7,356 nucleotides of DNA from Flavobacteriales bacterium. Its GTDB lineage: Bacteria > Bacteroidota > Bacteroidia > Flavobacteriales_D > Sanyastnellaceae. The notes under the pieces are model-generated. The model worked only from the letters and a program-made list of their open reading frames with translations, was not told the origin of the DNA and ran no database searches. Both the position numbers and the translations under genes were made by a program. Where the stretch lies: the NCBI GenBank assembly GCA_027488055.1, contig JAIYCK010000272.1:1-7356 (forward strand), written 5' to 3'. Position 1 is the stretch's first letter. Each line of letters starts with the position of its first letter. Shown here piece by piece: positions 1 to 6,148 of this stretch.

Positions 1-1
1 C

Positions 2-1534
2 AATAAGGATAGCGTTGTACAGAATAGCGACCCTCGCATTCAAGTTGGCAGCGGATATCGTCAGTTTGACATGTTGCACAAAGTAAGTTTCAAGCAGAGC
101 AAATCCGTTTTGCATACTTTGAGTTTTCAGAGCAGCAGCAGCAGCAATGTGCCACGTTATGATCGTCTGACTCAATATAGAAACGGTGCGTTGCGATTTG
201 CCGAGTGGTATTATGGACCACAGCGCCGCAATCAAGTGACTTATGCTTTGAACCTCACAGGTGCCACCCAAATGTATGATCAAGGACGTGTCACACTGGC
301 GTATCAAGGCATCGAACAGAGCCGCATAAACAGAAGTTTAAATCAAAATGGTTTAACTGCACAAGTCGAAGAAGTATCTGTACTTTCAGCCAATATAGAT
401 TTCACGAAAGCCATCAAAGGCGGCAGTGAAATACGATATGGTGCGGAATTTTACACCAACGACGTCACAAGTACTGCTAAAACCACCAACATCAAAACAG
501 GCGATATCACATCAGCTGCGACACGCTATGCGGATGGTGGTTCAACCTTTTCTGGATTAGCTGCTTATGTCACACACAGTTGGGAAATTTCACCCAAATT
601 GATCCTAACCGATGGTGTGCGATTCAATCAAGTGCGTTTACAGGCTCAATTCAACGACACCACATTTTTCCCATTTCCATTTAAAAGTGTTGATCAAAAC
701 AACATCGCCACTACAGGAAGTATTGGGTTGATTGCACGTCCAAATGAGACCTGGAAACTTTCGATATTGGGTAGTACTGGCTTTCGCGCTCCTAATGTGG
801 ATGACTTATCCAAAGTATTTGAATCAGTTGGTGCGACTCGAGATGAAAATGGTCAACTCACGGCGCTAGGTAATTTGATCATTCCCAATCCGAACCTCAA
901 ACCTGAGTTCACTTACAACTTGGATGCGGGGGTCAGCAAGACGATAGCTAAAAAAGCAACCATTACCGCCAACGGATTTTATACTGCCTATCGTGATGCC
1001 ATTTCCACGGCTTACACCACACTCAATGGAGAATCCATCGTGCAATTCAATGGTGACTCATCTTATGTGATCACAAGTGTCAATCAAACGAAAGCCTATA
1101 TCTATGGTGGTTCTATTCAATTCGTTTATCAGATTAACAAACACTTTGAATTGAATTCAACAGCAACCTATACCATTGGTCGGATTCAAGGAGAAACAGA
1201 AGACACCCCATTGGACCACATCCCTCCGATGTTTGGTCGCACGGGACTGTCTTACCAAAGCAATAAAATCCGCGCTGAAATATGGTCGATGTACAATGCT
1301 GAAAAACCGATCGACGAATACCGATTGGGAGCAGAAGACAATGAAGCCAACGCCACAAAAGACGGAATGCCAGCATGGTATACCTTGAATGTCAGGGCTG
1401 CTTACCAAATCAATAAACATTTGAGAGCGCAATTGGCCGTTGAAAATATTCTTGACACCAACTACAGACAATTTGCGAGCAATATCAGTGCTCCCGGTCG
1501 CAATGTTGTGTTGACGCTGCGAGCTAATATTTAA
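2..1534 (+). CDS. TonB-dependent outer-membrane receptor, heme/hemoglobin-receptor type (5' partial)
   Basis: C-terminal 510 residues of an outer-membrane ligand-gated beta-barrel that imports a bound ligand using TonB/ExbBD energy. The frame is open from base 2 with no start codon of its own; the ATG at 71 is internal (residue 24), so signal peptide and plug domain lie outside the window. Barrel hallmarks seen: GFRAPN at 779-796, followed by NPNLKPE and a run of amphipathic strands with short turns, and near the end ENILDTNYR and SAPGRN. The stretch containing PPMFGRTGL, DGMPAWYTLN and the SAPGRN end resembles the hemoglobin/transferrin/lactoferrin receptor branch, so iron or heme uptake is the likeliest role, but the ligand cannot be read from the barrel. 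The last residue is Ile rather than the usual aromatic. The stop is TAA, followed by a terminator about 75 nt on. It is convergent with the next gene and not part of its operon. Confidence 0.93.
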   Translation, partial: NKDSVVQNSDPRIQVGSGYRQFDMLHKVSFKQSKSVLHTLSFQSSSSSNVPRYDRLTQYRNGALRFAEWYYGPQRRNQVTYALNLTGATQMYDQGRVTLAYQGIEQSRINRSLNQNGLTAQVEEVSVLSANIDFTKAIKGGSEIRYGAEFYTNDVTSTAKTTNIKTGDITSAATRYADGGSTFSGLAAYVTHSWEISPKLILTDGVRFNQVRLQAQFNDTTFFPFPFKSVDQNNIATTGSIGLIARPNETWKLSILGSTGFRAPNVDDLSKVFESVGATRDENGQLTALGNLIIPNPNLKPEFTYNLDAGVSKTIAKKATITANGFYTAYRDAISTAYTTLNGESIVQFNGDSSYVITSVNQTKAYIYGGSIQFVYQINKHFELNSTATYTIGRIQGETEDTPLDHIPPMFGRTGLSYQSNKIRAEIWSMYNAEKPIDEYRLGAEDNEANATKDGMPAWYTLNVRAAYQINKHLRAQLAVENILDTNYRQFASNISAPGRNVVLTLRANI

Positions 1535-1607
1535 ATGAATCAAGAGCATTCAAACTGTTGCTTGGTCCGTCTGATTTAGATTACCGAATCATAATCTTTG
1601 TAAAATG

Positions 1608-1636
1608 AAAACGCCCATCACAAGATGGGCGTTTTT
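1608..1636. terminator. Bidirectional intrinsic terminator between convergent genes
   Basis: Perfect 12-bp inverted repeat (1608-1619 with 1624-1635) around a 4-nt ACAA loop. The core ACGCCCATC/GATGGGCGT is flanked by an A run on the left and a T run on the right, so both strands give a GC-rich hairpin followed by U residues. It sits between the receptor stop at 1534 and the hydrolase stop at 1674 and can end both transcripts. The rest of 1535-1673 shows nothing else recognisable. Confidence 0.9.
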
Positions 1637-1673
1637 CCATTTATGAAAGAACTTCACTGGTTCTCCAAAAGCA

Positions 1674-2750
1674 TTATTTATAAATCTCTACTTTTTGATC
1701 ACCTTTGCCATCTCGATAGGCCCTGAACATGCCGGTTGTGGTAAATTCAAGGCTCACCTTCCCCAAGGTATCGACCGCTATACAACCACCCCGTCCTTTG
1801 ATGCTTTTCAACTTATCTTGAATAACATATCGTGTGGCTTCCTTCAAATCTTCTTTCAAATACATCATTCGTGCACTGATATCATAAGCTACGGTGGCCC
1901 TTATAAAGTCCTCACCTCTTCCAGTGCATGACACCGCACAAGAATTATTATTCGCATAAGTACCCATGCCAATCAGGGGTGTATCACCGATACGCCCATG
2001 CTTCTTATTGGTTAAGCCACCCGTCGAGGTGCCTGCACAAAGATTACCTTGTTGATCCAAGGCCACACAACCGACCGTTCCGTATTTGGAGTCATCCCAC
2101 AAATTTGACAAACCTGCCGTTGGTTTTTGTTTTTCACCATCATGATCCAGTGAGATCGAATCTTCCTTCAGTGCTTCTTGCAATTGTTCCCAGCGATGCG
2201 TGGTAAAGAAGTATGAAGGATCGACCATTTCTAGTCCTTGCTCTTCTGCAAATTGATCCGCACCTGTCCCTGAAATTAGAATATGCTCCGATTTGTGCAT
2301 CACCAATTGTGCGGCGCGAATAGGGTTCTTTACCCGAAACAGTCCGGTCACTGCGCCACAGTCCAAATTTTTACCGAGCATAATGGCAGCGTCCAATTCA
2401 TTCTTTTTGTCGTGACTAAAAACAGCGCCTTTTCCAGCGTTGAACAAAGGAGAGTCCTCTAAAAAAGTAATCACAGCAATAACTGCATCCTCAGAAGATC
2501 CGCCGGCTTGGAGTATCGAATCACCCAAGGACAAGGCACTGCCAAGCGCTTCCTTGTAGGCCTTTTCTTCATCCTTCGTCAGATTCAACTTCTTCAGGTT
2601 TCCTGCACCGCCATGAATAGCGATTGCGGTAATAGGTGTTTTGGTCATAGGTTCTTCATTTGACTCCTTGCCGCCGCATGCACTCATTGCGAATACACAT
2701 AGGAATAACAAGAATAAATGCATGTGGTAACTTTTTCTTTTCATAATCAT
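1674..2750 (-). CDS. iaaA: Isoaspartyl peptidase / L-asparaginase (Ntn-hydrolase), predicted lipoprotein
   Basis: Family enzymes hydrolyse beta-aspartyl (isoaspartyl) dipeptides and L-asparagine after cleaving themselves into alpha and beta subunits. The sequence has the alpha-subunit opening IHGGAGN (45-51), NAGKGAVF (104-111) and ELDAAIM (118-124), then the cleavage site G224/T225 in KYGTVGCVALD. Thr225 is the expected nucleophile. TSTGG (241-245), GRIGD (R253, D256) and CTGRGE (T276, G277) line up with E. coli IaaA Thr197, Arg207, Asp210, Thr230 and Gly231, so it should be active. Residues 1-25 form a signal sequence ending in MSAC, a lipobox with Cys25, so the enzyme is probably membrane-anchored outside the cytoplasm, whereas many homologues lack such a signal. 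The start codon overlaps the upstream stop by one base (TAATG); Met3 is an alternative start. No Shine-Dalgarno is visible. It is the last gene of a five-gene run. Substrate preference is not readable from sequence. Confidence 0.95.
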   Translation of the reverse strand: MIMKRKSYHMHLFLLFLCVFAMSACGGKESNEEPMTKTPITAIAIHGGAGNLKKLNLTKDEEKAYKEALGSALSLGDSILQAGGSSEDAVIAVITFLEDSPLFNAGKGAVFSHDKKNELDAAIMLGKNLDCGAVTGLFRVKNPIRAAQLVMHKSEHILISGTGADQFAEEQGLEMVDPSYFFTTHRWEQLQEALKEDSISLDHDGEKQKPTAGLSNLWDDSKYGTVGCVALDQQGNLCAGTSTGGLTNKKHGRIGDTPLIGMGTYANNNSCAVSCTGRGEDFIRATVAYDISARMMYLKEDLKEATRYVIQDKLKSIKGRGGCIAVDTLGKVSLEFTTTGMFRAYRDGKGDQKVEIYK

Positions 2751-3502
2751 TAAATGAAATAATGCACTGCTAGGCTGAGAAAATAATTGTGGTTATTCCG
2801 ATTTCTATTCAATTGCTGCATCACACCATATACACATTCTGCTCGCCAATATCGGTTGAATCTGCGGCCAATACCAGCAGCCGTTCGAATTTGATCGAGG
2901 CGGTATTGCCGCGGCCCATTGAAAGGCAAGAATAACTCCGTATTGAATAGCAGCGACCAATAATAATTGTGCTGGTATCGCAAACCAATTTTAGATCGAT
3001 TGTACAACTTTGGTTCGCGAATAGACTGCTCAAAAAGATCGCCGTAGGTCAATCGTTGGATCCGCTCACGCAATTGAATGGTGTATTTGCCCTTTTGTTC
3101 GTTCCATGATAGTGTGCCAAAAAACATGTTCCTATGCGTCCAACCTCCCTTCGCATCTCGTGTCTGAATAGGTCGGTAGTGACCTTCCAATTGCATATTG
3201 GAAGGAAATTTAATGATGACCGCCACATCGGCATTCATCAATTTCATGGCAGTTGAATTTTGATTGAACATGGTTTGCGTACCGATGCTCATTTGATATA
3301 CTCTTGAAAACTTGTAGTTCACATCCAGCGATTGTAGCGTCCAAAAATCGCTTTGTTGCGCACTACAATTGTGCGTCAGCGCCAGTAAGCACAAGATACC
3401 AATCGCAGATGTCCAAACGAATTTAGAAAGGCTATACCTAGGCTTTTGAATTTGCCGTTTGGCTATCCCATCCTCACGATACTTTGGCAATCTAGTACCC
3501 AT
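2750..3502 (-). CDS. DUF2490 family outer-membrane beta-barrel protein
   Basis: 250 residues. A hydrophobic segment (about 28-45) ends in a probable cleavage site CSA/QQ at 48/49, leaving about 200 residues of alternating aromatic and polar strands, as expected of a small outer-membrane barrel. Typical DUF2490 traits are the early FWT motif, the central RERIQRLTYGDL (basic, strand-forming), YNRSKIGLRY, an ELFLPF segment, then RLDQIRTAAGIG and a C-terminal NRNNHNYFLSLAVHYFI-type strand. The family is widespread in Bacteroidota and has no established function. The start ATG overlaps the previous gene by 11 nt. It gives an unusually long, basic N-region (about 27 residues) before the hydrophobic core, so a later non-ATG start such as the TTG at residue 5 is possible. 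The last base of its TAA is the first base of the next gene's ATG, which suggests coupled translation. Confidence 0.82.
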   Translation of the reverse strand: MGTRLPKYREDGIAKRQIQKPRYSLSKFVWTSAIGILCLLALTHNCSAQQSDFWTLQSLDVNYKFSRVYQMSIGTQTMFNQNSTAMKLMNADVAVIIKFPSNMQLEGHYRPIQTRDAKGGWTHRNMFFGTLSWNEQKGKYTIQLRERIQRLTYGDLFEQSIREPKLYNRSKIGLRYQHNYYWSLLFNTELFLPFNGPRQYRLDQIRTAAGIGRRFNRYWRAECVYGVMQQLNRNRNNHNYFLSLAVHYFI

Positions 3503-4103
3503 AGATCAAGCTCTTTTCATAGATCACAGTGTCATTCTTATCTCGAATCGTTTTTGTCAAAACCATCCCTTTATCGTCGTACACATAATGGATCGTTTTG
3601 AGCAGCTCATTGTTGGCGTTCCGCTCCTCCTCTTTGATCCGCTGTCCATTTTTATCATAGTACATAAAAGTTATGCTGCTGAGTTTATCCAATGCTTCGT
3701 ATACCATTTCTTTGTCCAATTCGCCCCATCGATCGTATTGCAAAAGCACTTTTGAGATGAATAATGAATCTCGACCCCAAACCACTTTTTCCACCACATC
3801 GCCATTCTTATTATATTTCATTTGTTCACGCCGCACCAAGACCGAATCAGACTCCCACTCTACAATTTGGAGCGCCCTTCCTTTTTTATCGTAGGTGGAT
3901 TCTATTCTTTTATTTTGCCATACACCCTTCTTTAACTCACGCGTTTCGCTGACTACATGTCGGATTTTGCGATTTTCGATTTGTTTAGCTCCTTGTGACC
4001 AAGAGTTCACAGAAATGAAACAAAGCGCTAAGCAAAAGAAGCATAAACGCGCAATCTGCAATCTGTCGATGACATGTTTAGTTGTGGGAGAAGTGTTATT
4101 CAT
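3492..4103 (-). CDS. Secreted YD-type repeat protein (five 26-residue repeats)
   Basis: 203 residues. An N-terminal hydrophobic stretch (about 18-34, CFFCLALCF and onward) with likely cleavage after SWSQ (about 37) indicates export. The rest is built from tandem repeats that start YDKKG (71), YNKNG (97), YDRWG (123), YDKNG (149) and YDDKG (175), with a final YGY at 201; the interval is exactly 26 residues each time. Each unit reads Y-D-x-x-G, then alternating charged and hydrophobic residues suited to beta-hairpins. This resembles YD/RHS-like or MORN-like surface repeats, but the protein is far too short to be an RHS toxin and has no toxin or peptidase core. Residues 45-70 may be a decayed first unit without the YD motif. 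It overlaps the upstream lipoprotein gene by 8 nt and the DUF2490 gene by 11 nt. Its function is unknown; a binding or scaffold role outside the cytoplasm is inference. Confidence 0.8.
   Translation of the reverse strand: MNNTSPTTKHVIDRLQIARLCFFCLALCFISVNSWSQGAKQIENRKIRHVVSETRELKKGVWQNKRIESTYDKKGRALQIVEWESDSVLVRREQMKYNKNGDVVEKVVWGRDSLFISKVLLQYDRWGELDKEMVYEALDKLSSITFMYYDKNGQRIKEEERNANNELLKTIHYVYDDKGMVLTKTIRDKNDTVIYEKSLIYGY
3504..3893 (-). repeat. Five tandem 78-bp (26-codon) coding repeats
   Basis: The five YDxxG units of the secreted repeat protein occupy 390 nt, exactly 5 x 78, with no insertion or deletion between units. The units are well diverged in sequence and conserve mainly the Y-[DN]-x-x-G turn and hydrophobic spacing, so they look like an old amplification held in register rather than a recent duplication. 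Confidence 0.8.
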
Positions 4104-4500
4104 AAATCACGATATTACCTAGATCCACTACCTCTTTTCTTTTTTCAATGGTGACCTCTCTTAGCACTGCAACATTGTTGTTAGGATCAGTAAGTGTGCT
4201 ATCTGCGGAATACGCATAGATGGTGTATTCACCAGGATACAATGCGGTGAATTCAAATTCACCTTTGTAATCGGTCTTGATGCGTTCATCGTATCCATAA
4301 TGCGACCCATAGACGATGTAGACATAGGTGTCTTCGCCAGGATATTCAGCAATCAACTGAGTAAAGGTCGAATTGAAATCACGCACCCAAAGTCGTCCCT
4401 GGATGGCGCAATTTCCGCCTGAGCCAGCCTCTTTCCGACAACCAATTGCGAGCAGCAATGTGGCTACCGCTATACTCACGAATAATTGTTTTGGATTCAT
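4096..4500 (-). CDS. Small lipoprotein with predicted prealbumin-like / carboxypeptidase-regulatory-like domain
   Basis: 134 residues. The signal peptide ends in the lipobox LAIGC, with Cys21 as the lipidation site. A short Gly/Ser linker (RKEAGSGGN) leads to a domain from about 32 to 134. That domain has the pattern of prealbumin-like (CarboxypepD_reg or Cna-B type) beta-sandwiches: IQGRLWV at the start, a central KTDYKGEFEFTALYPGEYTIYAY block (residues 76-98; the 'T/D-xx-G-x-F-xF-xxL-xPG-xYxIxAY' signature), then VLREVTIEK and DLGNIVI closing strands. Such domains usually act as structural or adhesion modules rather than enzymes. The domain assignment rests on the pattern, so I hold it loosely; the lipoprotein call is firmer. 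It starts 1 nt after the stop of the ABC-like gene and overlaps the next gene by 8 nt, placing it firmly in the same operon. Confidence 0.78.
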   Translation of the reverse strand: MNPKQLFVSIAVATLLLAIGCRKEAGSGGNCAIQGRLWVRDFNSTFTQLIAEYPGEDTYVYIVYGSHYGYDERIKTDYKGEFEFTALYPGEYTIYAYSADSTLTDPNNNVAVLREVTIEKRKEVVDLGNIVIYE

Positions 4501-4501
4501 T

Positions 4502-6085
4502 TTATTGTTGGAATTCTAATATAGATATGTTTTTATAACGCTGGAGGAAAGCCCGTAACTCTCGTTCGCAAGGTACGGACACCGAATCGAAATAGCGATT
4601 CAGAATAATCAATTTCTTGTTGGTAAGCATCGCTCGGATAGCTTGAAGGCGGGCGTAATCATCCGAGTCTAATTCCACCTCATTGACGGCTGTGGAACCA
4701 TTTAGCCCTGCTAAGTCCCAATTGAATTGGCCTATGAATTCATTTAGTTTAGCCTGTTTCGATTCGTTCTTTGTATAACACAAAGCCTCTTGCACGGTAT
4801 CCCCATCCAGCGGATAATCGGGTCCAAGAAAAGTAATATGCTTCCTTATTTGAAAACCACTCCATTCCGATAAAGGCAACCCAAAAAATTCGCCCATCAG
4901 CACATCTGGATGATTCAGTCGAATAAGCTTCTGCAAGAAATCTTTGGTATGTTTTGCCTGAACGCCGGAAATGACTTTCCATTCGTTGAGGTACATCTGA
5001 AAAGGCAAAGGCAGGTTGAAGTAATTAGAAAAGATCGGATCATTTATTACCATTAAAGAAGTGGTGTTCTTTTCCTTTATGTTCATTGGTTCCCTTGCCA
5101 CGATCGGCGCCCAGTTCCTAGCTAGTTTTCTCAAAGCCAAGCGCGCGCGTGTCCAGCGAAAAGGAACATTGAACAACCTTTTGATCGCACTTTGGAGATA
5201 GAGCGTGAGTAAAATAAAAACTAAAAAAGGACTTGAATCGGTATGTAGTTCCAAATAATTATCGCAAAGGAGCACACATGCCATAGCGGCAAAGAAACCC
5301 ACTGGGGCTGCCGCAGCTAAGAGTGCATCCAACGCAAAAAGTCTTGATTTGGACCTTTGTTGCATTCGCCATTTTTTGGAAAAATTCGTAAAAACAGGTT
5401 TTTCTCTATTGAGGGATCGAATAGAAAAAAGTTCGTCTGCGCATTGATTGACAAAGTACAGTACACCGCGCCTACGTTTGGTCCAAGCCCTTGTTCTCCT
5501 GATCAAGGACTGTCCAAGCAGATGAACAATGAGGGAAAAAATAAGGATAACGCTGAAAAAAATCAATGCCAACAACGGACTAATCAAAGCAAGCATTTTG
5601 GCCACAAAAAGCACATACACCAGGTCAGCGATGGGTCGAATAAGTCCTTCGGTTGGCCACTTCACAAGCTCCACGGCTCTACTTTGAAATCCTGACAATG
5701 CATCCACCTTATGCCGACTGTCATTGGGATTGGACTCAAACAAGAATTGCTGGAATGATCGGCTTTTGAATCGGTTTTCAACACCTGTTTCAAGGCGCAA
5801 AAAGAAATATCTCTGACCAAATCCAAACAATCCCCGCGCGACGACCAGACCAAATAGCCCTATAAAAAAGGACTCGTAACTAACGAATGCGATACCGTAA
5901 TGATAGAGAATGGTTCCTTTGGTTGAATTGGGCGGCATTCCCACCTCGAAATACAAACCCAAAGTAAGTGGCAGCAGGAGTTGGCTTAAGGACACCCCAA
6001 GGCTCATCAATAAGGCCAATACGAAATCTACCTTCGATTCTTTTAAGAAAGTCTCAATAATTCGATTGGTCTGATGATGCTCCAT
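4502..6085 (-). CDS. ABC-exporter-like membrane protein with degenerate (probably inactive) ATPase domain
   Basis: 527 residues. Residues 1-330 are an ABC exporter transmembrane domain with six hydrophobic segments near 21-45, 64-85, 150-170, 171-193, 250-274 and 284-303. Residues 338-527 keep the outline of a nucleotide-binding domain, with PLSEWSGFQIRKHITFL and LQAIRAML recognisable, but the ATP motifs are gone. Walker A aligns as GVQAKHTKD (374-382), with Thr380 at the Lys position. The Q-loop Gln is Pro422. LSGGQ is LDSDD (472-476). The Walker B Asp and catalytic Glu are Asn496 and Arg497. No H-loop His remains, and the protein ends at the position it would occupy. The domain is about 190 residues against a usual 230-240. 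The frame is intact, with no internal stop, so this is not simple decay. It is first of the five-gene run. It could still pair with an active half-transporter encoded elsewhere. Confidence 0.88.
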   Translation of the reverse strand: MEHHQTNRIIETFLKESKVDFVLALLMSLGVSLSQLLLPLTLGLYFEVGMPPNSTKGTILYHYGIAFVSYESFFIGLFGLVVARGLFGFGQRYFFLRLETGVENRFKSRSFQQFLFESNPNDSRHKVDALSGFQSRAVELVKWPTEGLIRPIADLVYVLFVAKMLALISPLLALIFFSVILIFSLIVHLLGQSLIRRTRAWTKRRRGVLYFVNQCADELFSIRSLNREKPVFTNFSKKWRMQQRSKSRLFALDALLAAAAPVGFFAAMACVLLCDNYLELHTDSSPFLVFILLTLYLQSAIKRLFNVPFRWTRARLALRKLARNWAPIVAREPMNIKEKNTTSLMVINDPIFSNYFNLPLPFQMYLNEWKVISGVQAKHTKDFLQKLIRLNHPDVLMGEFFGLPLSEWSGFQIRKHITFLGPDYPLDGDTVQEALCYTKNESKQAKLNEFIGQFNWDLAGLNGSTAVNEVELDSDDYARLQAIRAMLTNKKLIILNRYFDSVSVPCERELRAFLQRYKNISILEFQQ

Positions 6086-6095
6086 GCCAAAAAAT

Positions 6096-6126
6096 AAAGT
6101 TTAGCCAAAATACTCCATTCGCGCAA
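6096..6126 (-). promoter_or_regulatory. Possible Bacteroidota-type promoter for the five-gene run
   Basis: On the minus strand a TTG (6126-6124) is followed after 20 nt by TAAACTTT (6103-6096), a partial match to the Bacteroidota -33 TTG / -7 TAnnTTTG pattern. The 63-nt gap 6086-6148 is the only untranslated gap upstream of the operon. The match is weak and would leave only a very short leader before the ATG at 6085, so transcription from further upstream is equally possible. Confidence 0.2.
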
Positions 6127-6148
6127 GCACCTGAATACAACGATGCGT

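Noticed and set aside
1157..1549. Minus-strand open frame of 130 codons inside the TonB receptor
   Set aside because: It lies antisense to well-conserved barrel sequence, has no recognisable domain, and is rich in Cys, His and Ser as shadow frames often are.
3492..4103. RHS/Wap-type toxin or teneurin fragment
   Set aside because: Only five short units are present, with their own signal peptide and a natural stop; there is no RHS core, DPxG cleavage motif or C-terminal toxin, and no immunity gene.
5357..5695. Plus-strand open frame of 112 codons opposite the ABC-like gene
   Set aside because: It is antisense to the transmembrane domain coding region and its composition (Lys, Asn and Gln rich) is that of a shadow frame.
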